Positions 1-6,564 of a stretch of 11,451 nt of DNA are shown here, piece after piece (the first letter of the stretch is position 1; every line of letters begins with the position of its first letter). The notes under the pieces were generated by a model. It was not told the DNA's origin. It searched no databases and saw nothing but the letters and a program-made list of their open reading frames with translations. The position numbers and the translations under genes are program-made. The stretch spans positions 1-11,451 of the forward strand of contig JAJFMM010000134.1 in the NCBI GenBank assembly GCA_021772165.1, given 5' to 3'. Origin of the DNA: Chlamydiota bacterium (GTDB lineage: Bacteria > Chlamydiota > Chlamydiia > Chlamydiales > SM23-39).

Positions 1-1104
1 AGTTGCATCATTGAATATAAGAAGGCCCTTGTTCTCCATCGCGCCCATATTGTAATCGGCTGCAGAGACCATCTTTAGAGAATCGAGATCGTACTCGCGA
101 TCATAGAACTTCTCATCGAACTCCATCGACTGTTTGAGTGCTGTGAGGCTATAAGCGGCTCTTTCTTCTTTTCCAGGTTCTACGTAAACCTCTAGTGACA
201 CCGTTCTGTCGCTTTTGGTCACATAGACATCTTTCAGTACGCCGAAATCACCGAGAACACAGGCATATAAATAGCTCGGTTTCGGGAAAGGGTCATCCCA
301 AACAATTTTTGCTCTTCCATCTGGCAGAGTCGTTTCTTCAATGATGTTTCCATTTGAGAGACGATAGGGATAGCGTTTTTGGTCGGCCAGAATCGTCGTG
401 GTGATCTTACTGAGCACATCGGGGCGATCGAGTGTATAGAAAATCCGGCGAGCGCCTTCTGACTCGCACTGCGTAATCAGACAGTCTCCGGTTACGTAGA
501 GACCTTCCAGATCTGTGTTATGATAGGGATCGATTTCGCTTTTGACGGTAACAGTAAAGGAGTCTGTATCTGGTGTATTGAGAAGAATCAGCTCGTTGGG
601 AGTTACGCGATACTCACCTTTTGATAAGAGCTGGTCATTGACGGCAACCGAAAATACTTTATGGTTGCGTCCGTCGAGAACAAGCGCGGCTTCTTGGGCT
701 TTGCGCTCAATCAGGAGATGAGAGGTAACAAGGACTGTCTCGCTTCCTACAGCTAAGACAAGATCGATCTTAGGCACTTGAAAAGCCGGGGCTTGGTAGT
801 TCTTGTAGTAGAAGGTAAAGGGTTCGGTTTTCTCTGAAGAAAATTCGTTGTAATTGCGGAGAGCTCTTTGCAGCAGATGAACTAGATTCAGATCATTTTG
901 CTTAAGAATGAGAGAAGAGAGCTCATTGAGAGCTATACGGGGAGTTTTGCCCCATTGAGGAAATTGCTGATCCAGATTCTCTAGAGTATTTTTCCAGTTC
1001 TCTTGTTCTGCAGAGGCTACGACCTCTAAAAAATTATGCGCTTCGGATGGATCTAGGGCTTGAATGGACAACATGGGGAGACTCATGGCTAATAATGAGA
1101 TCAT
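1..1104 (-). CDS. pepN: Aminopeptidase N, M1 family zinc metallopeptidase (N-terminal 368 residues, C-terminus beyond window)
   Basis: The reading frame is open from an ATG at 1104 to the window edge, giving 368 codons without a stop. It would cleave N-terminal residues from peptides. Recognition rests on strong resemblance to the E. coli PepN type: NTDLEGLY at 196-203, TQCESEG at 211-217, YTLDRPDVL at 223-231, LSNGN at 249-253, DDPFPKPSYL at 270-279 and YNMGAMENKGL at 351-361, where GAMEN (354-358) binds the substrate N-terminus. The HEXXH zinc site lies outside the window. E. coli PepN starts close to the segment matching YKNYQAPAFQVPKIDL (100-115), so this protein has about 95 extra N-terminal residues. 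They comprise a hydrophobic start (MISLLAMSLPMLSIQA), which could be a weak signal peptide although it lacks basic residues, and then a leucine-rich, probably helical stretch. The start is supported by AAGAGGA at 1109-1115, four bases from the ATG; Met7 and Met11 are less likely alternatives. The family call is secure; the cellular location is open. Confidence 0.93.
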   Translation of the reverse strand, partial: MISLLAMSLPMLSIQALDPSEAHNFLEVVASAEQENWKNTLENLDQQFPQWGKTPRIALNELSSLILKQNDLNLVHLLQRALRNYNEFSSEKTEPFTFYYKNYQAPAFQVPKIDLVLAVGSETVLVTSHLLIERKAQEAALVLDGRNHKVFSVAVNDQLLSKGEYRVTPNELILLNTPDTDSFTVTVKSEIDPYHNTDLEGLYVTGDCLITQCESEGARRIFYTLDRPDVLSKITTTILADQKRYPYRLSNGNIIEETTLPDGRAKIVWDDPFPKPSYLYACVLGDFGVLKDVYVTKSDRTVSLEVYVEPGKEERAAYSLTALKQSMEFDEKFYDREYDLDSLKMVSAADYNMGAMENKGLLIFNDAT

Positions 1105-1132
1105 TCTATCCTCTTAAAGAAAATGAGGCACC

Positions 1133-1161
1133 GTTTTACAGAAAAAATTTAGAAATTTCAA
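1133..1161 (-). promoter_or_regulatory. Candidate sigma-70-type promoter for pepN
   Basis: Read on the minus strand there is TTGAAA (1156-1161, 5 of 6 to TTGACA), a 17-base T-rich spacer, and TAAAAC (1133-1138, 4 of 6 to TATAAT). This places a start point near 1126, about 20 bases before the ATG and just upstream of the ribosome binding site at 1109-1115. The -35 ends only 9 bases from the inverted-repeat element, so pepN appears to have a promoter independent of sulP. This is a consensus match by eye only. Confidence 0.45.
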
Positions 1162-1170
1162 GAGGTTATA

Positions 1171-1380
1171 CTCAAACAACCTGAAGAATTGGGAATTTGA
1201 AAAGGAAGCTCTTCAGAATTTTTGTCTGGAGCAAGTGACCATTGCCGGTAGACTGCGAAATCACGAGAAACGCAGTTTCGCAGTGCGAAGCAGGTGAGCA
1301 AAGCGAACCGGTTCGAGAGAAGACAAAAATTCTGAGGTAAAGCTGACGCAGTCAAAAACCGATTCTTCAGGTTGTTTGGG
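1171..1380. mobile_element. MITE-like palindromic element, 210 bp with 20-bp terminal inverted repeats
   Basis: The left end, CTCAAACAACCTGAAGAATT (1171-1190), is matched by the reverse complement of the right end (1361-1380), with 18 of 20 identical bases. Both ends are flanked by TATA (1167-1170 and 1381-1384), which may be a target duplication or part of the repeat; being palindromic it cannot be told apart here. Inside are a perfect 14-bp inverted repeat CAGAATTTTTGTCT / AGACAAAAATTCTG (1214-1227 / 1321-1334), a 9-bp hairpin ACTGCGAAA / TTTCGCAGT (1252-1260 / 1276-1284) and the 12-bp palindrome CGAACCGGTTCG (1304-1315). There is no transposase gene. TA- or TATA-flanked short elements of this design are typical non-autonomous derivatives of Tc1/mariner-IS630-like transposons, but the parent family is an inference. 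An alternative is a transcribed extragenic palindromic repeat. The right end overlaps the 3' end of the neighbouring sulP gene. Confidence 0.65.
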
Positions 1381-3154
1381 TATAGTTTCTGAGATCTCTG
1401 TGGATCAGCTCTTGCGCATGCAAACAGGCTTTCCAGGTAGAAAATTGGGGATTGCTCTCATCGGTGAAATAGAGATTGTCTAGACCGATCTCCTTCACGA
1501 GACCCGCTCGGTGAAAGACATGCCACACCTCTTCGGTCAATCCGCTGATAACAAAACGGCGGTTGGACGAGAGCAGCCTTTCATTGAATCCCTGGATAGC
1601 GAGACACATCGAAGCGTCCATGTGATAGACATTATTCAGCCTGAGTACAATGGCGCGCACATTGGGATCGGCGGCCACGGATTGCAGCGCAGTCTGAAAT
1701 ACATCCGCTGAGGCGAAGTAGAGATCTCCGGCGATGCCGATGATTCTGACTTTTCGATGCACATCTTCTCTCGTGCTGATCGTCATGAGCCTACCCTTGG
1801 AGTTGAAGCCATATTCGACGAGGTGCGGGATGGAAGACCTTCTGAGATAGGTTCCGATGGAGATGACAATGCCGATGAAAAACGCGATATCTAAGCTGAA
1901 GATCAAGCAGGAGGCAAAGGTGAGAAAAAAGACCCAGCTATCCTCTCTTGTGGTACGAATCGATAATTTGACCTCTTTAAAGTCGATGAGCACAGGAGCT
2001 GTTGCGATCAGAAGTGCGGCTAGTGATGCCAGAGGAATGTGCTGCACAAGAGGCCAACCCACGGCGACAATCACGGCGATGAAAACACCACCCATGATAG
2101 CAGCGAGCCGTGTTTGGGCTTTTGCATTGTAATTGACAGTGGTACGAGTAGCACTGCCTGAAGCGGGCATGGCACCAATGAGAAAGGAGAGAATAAAATT
2201 GCTACTACCGAGACCGAAGACATCCTGATTCACTTGCACCTGTTGGCCGCTGCGTGCGGCGAAATTGCGCGAGATGGAAAAGACTTCCAGAATCGAGAGA
2301 AAGGCGATGGCCGTGGCCGCGGGAAAGATCTTGTTGATCAGTCTGAAGTCGAGCAGAGGCAGAGTTAGACTCGGTATGGGACTCGATGTCAGACCGAACT
2401 CTGTCAAAGTAGGTGTAATCGGCTCTTGCAGCCAATAGCCCACTCCGTAAACAGCCAGAGAAGCGACGACGAGTGTTATAAGAGAATCCGGCAGCATCCT
2501 CGATTGGTTTTTCCTACGAAGCAGCAGTAAAAAAGCCATCGTGGAGATCCCGACGAGAAGAGTCTTCCAGTCAAAAAGATGCCAATGGACTAGGAGTTGC
2601 CACGCTTTAAAGAGTTGGGAAATGGCAGGACCCTGAGAGGGAACGCCACAAAAGTAGTAGAGCTGGTTGACGATGATCGCCACCATGATACCCATGAAGT
2701 AGCCGAGCATCACAGGTCTGCTGACAAACTGGAGCAATTTACTGACGTTGAAAAAGGCAGCGCCGATCTGAATCAGACCCGCTAACAGCACAATCTGTCC
2801 AAGAATGTGGATCACCAGTTCCTCTCTTGCTACGCCCCCAATGCTCCCGTAGTAATCATAGAGGATACCTGCAATCGAGGTTTGGATCAGGATTGCGACC
2901 CCGGTACTCGGGCCTGAAATCAAATGACGAGAAGAGCCGAGACCCGCTGTAAAAATCGTACCGAAGATCGCTGAAAAAAGACCCGCAGTAGGAGGCAATC
3001 CGGCCAACAGCGAATAGGCGATCGATTGAGGAATGGTCATGAGGGCCACTGCGAGAGCGGCTAAAAGGTCATTGGAAAAAGGGCGCAGCCCGTAGCCGGA
3101 GAATTCACGCTTAAAAGGGAAAAAAGTAACAGCCGGTGTTCTGGGAACGCGCAT
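1367..3154 (-). CDS. SulP/SLC26-family inorganic anion permease with C-terminal STAS domain
   Basis: The 595-residue length is typical of the family. These inner-membrane transporters carry sulfate, bicarbonate or dicarboxylates, and the substrate cannot be read from sequence. The signature IPQSIAYSLLAGLPPTAGLF is at 41-60, GSSRHLISGPSTG at 73-85, the TM8 segment with a family-conserved glutamate (E290 in AIAFLSILEVFSISR) at 282-296, and GAMPASGSATRTTVN at 327-341. About a dozen hydrophobic segments fill residues 28-437. The STAS domain spans about 468-570, with the loop HMDASMCLA (511-519) corresponding to the usual D-x-S-G region; Met replaces the Gly. An in-frame stop lies three codons before the ATG, so the start cannot extend upstream. 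No clear Shine-Dalgarno is visible. The gene begins 29 bases after der ends, suggesting co-transcription. The last residues (TQTT) and the stop codon are encoded by the end of the adjoining inverted-repeat element, so the native C-terminus was probably altered. Confidence 0.93.
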   Translation of the reverse strand: MRVPRTPAVTFFPFKREFSGYGLRPFSNDLLAALAVALMTIPQSIAYSLLAGLPPTAGLFSAIFGTIFTAGLGSSRHLISGPSTGVAILIQTSIAGILYDYYGSIGGVAREELVIHILGQIVLLAGLIQIGAAFFNVSKLLQFVSRPVMLGYFMGIMVAIIVNQLYYFCGVPSQGPAISQLFKAWQLLVHWHLFDWKTLLVGISTMAFLLLLRRKNQSRMLPDSLITLVVASLAVYGVGYWLQEPITPTLTEFGLTSSPIPSLTLPLLDFRLINKIFPAATAIAFLSILEVFSISRNFAARSGQQVQVNQDVFGLGSSNFILSFLIGAMPASGSATRTTVNYNAKAQTRLAAIMGGVFIAVIVAVGWPLVQHIPLASLAALLIATAPVLIDFKEVKLSIRTTREDSWVFFLTFASCLIFSLDIAFFIGIVISIGTYLRRSSIPHLVEYGFNSKGRLMTISTREDVHRKVRIIGIAGDLYFASADVFQTALQSVAADPNVRAIVLRLNNVYHMDASMCLAIQGFNERLLSSNRRFVISGLTEEVWHVFHRAGLVKEIGLDNLYFTDESNPQFSTWKACLHAQELIHRDLRNYTQTT

Positions 3155-3183
3155 GATTTTTCACAGACGGGGATCTAGCCCCT

Positions 3184-4545
3184 TTATAGAGTGGATTCAG
3201 ATAAAAGAGAAGGATCTGATGCAGCACTCTTTTTTCCACGCAGCTCAAAGACTAGAGGACAGCCACTGAATTGGTAGATCTCTCGGAACTGATTGATCAG
3301 ATACTTTCTGTAACTCTCGACCATGAGATCTGGGCGATTCACGAAAAAGATGAACTTAGGAGGCGAAGTCTGAACTTGCGTCATGTAGTAGATACGCAGG
3401 CGCTTACCGGTGAGCATCGGAGGGTGTACTTTCTGTACACAGCGCTCGATGAATTTATTCAACGCGCCGGTACCGATTCTTTGGAATCGTTCCTGATAGA
3501 TGCTTTTGACGAGAGGAAAGATTTTGTCTGCATTGCGGCCTTTGAGAGCCGAGAGAAAGATCGTTGGGCAGTGCTTTAAGAAAGGAACCGCTTCGTAAAT
3601 ACCGCGAAGAGCATGTTCCATTCTAACGCCTTGAACCAGATCCCACTTATTGAAGACGAGGATACAGCTTCTGCCGGCTGCTTCAATCTCGCTAGCGATT
3701 CGTTTTTCCTGCGTGGTCAAACCTTCATAAGCATCAAAAATCAGCAAGACGACATCGGAGCGCTCGATCGCCTCTTTCGTGCGGATCGCAGCAAACTTAT
3801 CGACTGACTCTTTCTCCGCCTTCTTGCGGCGGATCCCAGCCGTATCGATCAGAATGACCTCTTCTCCATCGACCTTCCAGACCGCATCGATTGAGTCGCG
3901 TGTTGTGCCAGCTCTTTCGCTGACTACAGCGCGCTCTTCACCTAAAAGTAAGTTGAGCAACGTAGACTTGCCCACATTGGGGCGTCCTGCAATCGCTACA
4001 CGAATCGGCATGTCAGAGGGCGTTTCAACTTCTACTTCTTGCTCCGGCAGAAGAGAAAAGACAGCTTCGATTAACTCGACCGTCTGAGTTCCTTCCATTG
4101 CGGAGACAGGGACCATGGTAGGAATGCCTAGCTTGTGGAACTGATGGAGCAGATACTCATCACCGACCCGATCGACCTTATTGACAGCGATCACAGCGGG
4201 CTTACCCGTTTTCAAAATCTTTTTTGCGACTTCGAGATCGAGAGGAGCGAGACCTACCTTTCCGTCGACAACGAGGACAACCACATCGGCCTCTGCAATG
4301 GCCATCTCCGACTGCCTGATCACCTCTTCATTGAAGGGCATCTTCGAGGATGCATCGATACCAGCTGTGTCGATCAGATGGAAATTCATGCCAAAGCACT
4401 CACCCTTGGAGTAGAGACGATCTCGAGTAATGCCTTCCTGCTCATCGACAATCGAGAGCCTTCTGCCACTCAAGCGATTGAAAAGAGCGGATTTGCCGAC
4501 ATTGGGCCGTCCGACAAGGGCGATTTTAGGGTGATAGGATTCCAT
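3184..4545 (-). CDS. der: Ribosome biogenesis GTPase Der (EngA)
   Basis: This essential GTPase acts in late assembly of the 50S ribosomal subunit. Its 453 residues show the diagnostic two tandem GTPase domains. Domain 1 has GRPNVGKS at 12-19, DTAGI at 59-63, NKVD at 122-125 and SAM at 148-150. Domain 2 has GRPNVGKS at 187-194, an AGTTRDSID switch region at 212-220, DTAGI at 234-238, NKWD at 299-302 and SALKG at 332-336. A KH-like C-terminal domain follows at about 355-437, with a short Ser-rich tail. All nucleotide-binding motifs are intact. The region before the ATG (ATTCTTTCTGCCTT) lacks an obvious Shine-Dalgarno. der is the first gene of a probable der-sulP transcription unit, with a 269-base upstream region that holds a candidate promoter. 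Confidence 0.97.
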   Translation of the reverse strand: MESYHPKIALVGRPNVGKSALFNRLSGRRLSIVDEQEGITRDRLYSKGECFGMNFHLIDTAGIDASSKMPFNEEVIRQSEMAIAEADVVVLVVDGKVGLAPLDLEVAKKILKTGKPAVIAVNKVDRVGDEYLLHQFHKLGIPTMVPVSAMEGTQTVELIEAVFSLLPEQEVEVETPSDMPIRVAIAGRPNVGKSTLLNLLLGEERAVVSERAGTTRDSIDAVWKVDGEEVILIDTAGIRRKKAEKESVDKFAAIRTKEAIERSDVVLLIFDAYEGLTTQEKRIASEIEAAGRSCILVFNKWDLVQGVRMEHALRGIYEAVPFLKHCPTIFLSALKGRNADKIFPLVKSIYQERFQRIGTGALNKFIERCVQKVHPPMLTGKRLRIYYMTQVQTSPPKFIFFVNRPDLMVESYRKYLINQFREIYQFSGCPLVFELRGKKSAASDPSLLSESTL

Positions 4546-4705
4546 AAGGCAGAAAGAATACCTGATTTGCCCGATTAACGGAAGAGCTGAAAAAGAATCT
4601 TAATACACCAAGCAAGAGAGCAAGAATCCTCCACAGCAAAACCAATGAATAAACAACTCCTCTCTCAGAAAGAATTTTTACCACTAAGACGCCTCAAATA
4701 GCTTA

Positions 4706-4714
4706 ACTATAGCA
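4706..4714 (-). promoter_or_regulatory. Candidate extended -10 promoter upstream of der
   Basis: On the minus strand TGCTATAGT fits an extended -10 element (TGn plus TATAGT, 5 of 6 to TATAAT). No good -35 is found at 16-18 bases. It would give a leader of about 155 bases before der. The remaining intergenic stretch (4546-4814) holds no gene, RNA or clear terminator that I can see. Confidence 0.3.
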
Positions 4715-4814
4715 CACTTTATTTGAATTGGGCACTCCACTCAAAGAAGAAGACATCTATTACAAATCAACTACAAAAGGAACAAGCTCTTATTTCTCTG
4801 ACGCGCTATTCTAA

Positions 4815-5918
4815 TCAAAAAACTGCAACGGCTCTTCCTCTTCGGTCATTTATTGGATGTTGATTCATCTGCATATAATAATTTTTGTATCTTGAATAAC
4901 AACATACCTCATAAGAAGCCAGAAGCCCCTCTTCACTGTATTTCTCTTTATTTTCACCTAAAGACCTAACAAACTCTTCAAAGGATTTCATTTTAGTAGC
5001 TTTATATTCATCATACATAAGAGTTCTCTCTCTAGGTCCTTCTTGAAATCTTTTATATTTAACCTCACTCGGCACTTGATCTGCAACCCAATCTGCAAAC
5101 TTTCTCCCTGACAACAAATCAACCCTTCTTTCTGTCGGAGGATTTGTAATTATATCCACATACCTTTGGTATATTGTATGGCTATATTCACTATAAAAAC
5201 CCATAAGTTCAGATTCACTGAAAACCTGGCTATGACTACCTAGCATCATTACAAACTCTTCAAAAGATGTTATTTTAGAGGACTTATACTCATCAAAAGG
5301 GATTGGGTCATTTAATGGCTCTGACCTTATTCCGTAGGTGAAGGTATCTTTAGATGACCTAAAGTTTTTCGGCTTACTCTCAAAATGTTCCAAAAAAATG
5401 TTAAAAACTTTTTCTCGGGACAGACTCTGAACTCTACGCATAGCATGTTCATATTGCATATATTTTCTGGGGCTAACTTTATATTCATCACAGGATAGGA
5501 TTTCTTCTTCAGGACTTTCGGGCAGGATTATTCCAAATTCTGTTTTCAGATAATCTTCGTATTCGCAAGAACTACGTCGCAGATAATGATCCTGAAACCA
5601 CTGTCCAGTAAGATTCATGATGCCTGTATCCATAGCAAACTCTAGACCAAACGTCTCTATATCCATTCTGTTGTCTTGAAATTCCTGAAAAGAGACGATT
5701 TTTTTGTGTGCTACTGTTGCATATTCCCTTGTAATTTTGCAGACTTGAAAAGGGATTATTCCTTTTTGAGGATCATTCTTCACTACTCCGGGCAGGAGGT
5801 TCTCTAAACATCCTCTTGAAAGCGAAGAAATCGCGCGATCTGCTGTAGAGAGCGCCGCCGCCCTTAATAAATTGTTAGATCCGTGAACTCTTACTGACGA
5901 ACAAACTCTTGATAACAT
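4815..5918 (-). CDS. Uncharacterised modular protein with presequence-like leader (candidate effector), long paralogue
   Basis: I do not recognise this 367-residue protein. Residues 1-37 (MLSRVCSSVR ... SSLSRGC) are rich in Ser and Arg with a single acidic residue (Asp27). They match the start of the smaller gene at 6376-6041, and the pattern is that of a mitochondrial presequence. The body contains a degenerate repeat. Module 3 (about 208-257, FDEYKSSKITSFEEFVMMLG ...) and module 4 (302-353, YDEYKATKMKSFEEFVRSLG ...) are clear. Weaker copies may start near 66 (EYATVAHKKIVSFQEF) and 144 (DEYKVSPRKYMQYE). Module 4 is colinear with the only module of the small paralogue. There is no transmembrane segment or known catalytic motif; the composition is charged and aromatic-rich, suggesting a soluble helical adaptor. 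The start is fixed by GGAGG four bases upstream. The DNA is more AT-rich than its neighbours: one 60-base line at 5041 is 38% GC, against 53% at 9061. A secreted host-directed function is inference only. Confidence 0.85.
   Translation of the reverse strand: MLSRVCSSVRVHGSNNLLRAAALSTADRAISSLSRGCLENLLPGVVKNDPQKGIIPFQVCKITREYATVAHKKIVSFQEFQDNRMDIETFGLEFAMDTGIMNLTGQWFQDHYLRRSSCEYEDYLKTEFGIILPESPEEEILSCDEYKVSPRKYMQYEHAMRRVQSLSREKVFNIFLEHFESKPKNFRSSKDTFTYGIRSEPLNDPIPFDEYKSSKITSFEEFVMMLGSHSQVFSESELMGFYSEYSHTIYQRYVDIITNPPTERRVDLLSGRKFADWVADQVPSEVKYKRFQEGPRERTLMYDEYKATKMKSFEEFVRSLGENKEKYSEEGLLASYEVCCYSRYKNYYMQMNQHPINDRRGRAVAVF
4860..5015 (-). repeat. Protein-coding repeat module 4 (DEYK-SFEEFV type)
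   Basis: This encodes residues 302-353 of the long paralogue. It shares DEYK, SFEEFV, LG and SE..L with the module at 5148-5297. It also aligns with the single module of the small paralogue with at most one gap near its end, sharing Y-x-E at the start, SF, G, EK, YE and Y..Y. Confidence 0.75.
5148..5297 (-). repeat. Protein-coding repeat module 3 (DEYK-SFEEFV type)
   Basis: This encodes about residues 208-257 of the long paralogue: DEYKSSKITSFEEFV, then LG, SESEL and a C-terminal RY. It is the best internal match to module 4; the two are separated by a 44-residue linker that is not repeated. Confidence 0.75.
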
Positions 5919-5922
5919 ACAG

Positions 5923-5927
5923 CCTCC
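5923..5927 (-). promoter_or_regulatory. Ribosome binding site GGAGG of the long paralogue
   Basis: On the minus strand, GGAGG followed by CTGT precedes the ATG at 5918. The same GGAGGCT string precedes the start of the small paralogue, which fixes both starts. A possible -10 hexamer TAAAAT (5942-5947, 5 of 6) lies just upstream without a convincing -35. Confidence 0.6.
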
Positions 5928-6040
5928 GGTTTGAAATCCGCATTTTACAGCGCAGACGGAGTTTAAAGAAAATAAAAAGCCCTCAAAAATTTCCTAAAAA
6001 GGTTCGTGATGAGAATTCAAGCTTCCCTTTGAAAGACTGT

Positions 6041-6376
6041 TCATTGCTTCATACGAAGATAGTGATCATACATTAAACGACAATGTTGCTCATAATTTCG
6101 ACGACACTGTTCCTTCGTGTGCTTTTCACGATCTCCACCTTGCATTTTCTGATATCTCGCAAAAGATTCCATTTCCTTAATGCAAAATTCCTCATAAGGC
6201 ATCGCTGCCTCTTTAAACCGCTTGAGTGATCCGCCAGCTTGTTCTGATTGCGCATCTGCAAGCCCCTTAAAACATCTTCTTGAAAGAGAAACAGTCGTTT
6301 GCTCTGTAGGAGAAAAAGCAGCTCCTAATACGTTAGGTCTTTGAACTCTTAGTGATGCACAAATCCTCGACAACAT
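6041..6376 (-). CDS. Uncharacterised small protein with presequence-like leader, short paralogue
   Basis: This 111-residue protein is a paralogue of the 367-residue one downstream. Its leader (MLSRICASLRV ... VSLSRRCFKGL, residues 1-39) aligns with that of the long protein with one or two small gaps. After a short linker (40-60) it has a single repeat module (61-111) beginning YEEFCIKEMESFARY and ending YDHYLRMKQ. I read it as leader plus one module, whereas the neighbour is leader plus several. The frame stays open to an ATG at 6424, giving 16 more residues, but I chose the ATG at 6376. It follows GGAGG by six bases and aligns with the start of the paralogue, and the extra residues have no counterpart there. 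The gene is divergent from the beta-barrel gene at 6565. Function is unknown; a secreted or organelle-targeted product is inferred from the leader alone. Confidence 0.8.
   Translation of the reverse strand: MLSRICASLRVQRPNVLGAAFSPTEQTTVSLSRRCFKGLADAQSEQAGGSLKRFKEAAMPYEEFCIKEMESFARYQKMQGGDREKHTKEQCRRNYEQHCRLMYDHYLRMKQ
6044..6196 (-). repeat. Protein-coding repeat module of the short paralogue
   Basis: This encodes residues 61-111 and is colinear with module 4 of the long paralogue (4860-5015). Shared positions include the opening Y-x-E, Met9, Ser11-Phe12, Gly20, Glu24-Lys25, Tyr35-Glu36, Cys39, Tyr43 and Tyr46, counted within the module. Confidence 0.7.
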
Positions 6377-6382
6377 ATATAG

Positions 6383-6387
6383 CCTCC
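6383..6387 (-). promoter_or_regulatory. Ribosome binding site GGAGG that decides the start of the short paralogue
   Basis: On the minus strand GGAGG followed by CTATAT precedes the ATG at 6376. It would lie inside the coding sequence if the upstream ATG at 6424 were used, so it argues for the shorter product. Confidence 0.65.
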
Positions 6388-6506
6388 AGCTTAAAAAACC
6401 CAAGAGACTAGTCATAATTGACATAGATGTGAAGAACGAGATACATTTTTGGAGGGTTACTGAATCCCTTGCTTTTCAGGTCGTCTTGATGACGGCTAGG
6501 AACACC

Positions 6507-6522
6507 TCAGGACTATTCCTGA
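6507..6522. promoter_or_regulatory. Perfect inverted repeat TCAGGA-N4-TCCTGA in a divergent intergenic region (possible operator)
   Basis: The 16-base palindrome lies between two divergent genes, 43 bases before the plus-strand start at 6565 and about 130 bases before the minus-strand start at 6376. It has no T-tract on either side in the direction of a terminating transcript, so a protein-binding site is more likely than a terminator. No convincing promoter was found in the rest of 6377-6564. Confidence 0.3.
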
Positions 6523-6564
6523 AAAACTTGCAAAAAATTAACAAAGAAACTTAGAGTCTCCGCC

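Noticed and set aside
1158..1355. Minus-strand open frame of 65 codons lying almost entirely inside the inverted-repeat element
   Set aside because: Its length follows from the palindromic repeat sequence, there is no ribosome binding site, and it has no recognisable domain. It may appear as a repeated 'hypothetical protein' wherever the element is present.
4135..4578. Plus-strand open frame of 147 codons opposite der
   Set aside because: It lies antisense to a gene with fully conserved GTPase motifs, and its translation has no recognisable features.
6377..6424. Longer start (ATG at 6424) for the small paralogue, adding 16 residues
   Set aside because: GGAGG at 6383-6387 and alignment with the long paralogue both point to the ATG at 6376.
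6507..6522. The 6-bp stem TCAGGA/TCCTGA as an intrinsic terminator
   Set aside because: The stem is short and followed by A residues on the plus strand and by no T-tract on the minus strand; it also lies between divergent starts, where no transcript ends.
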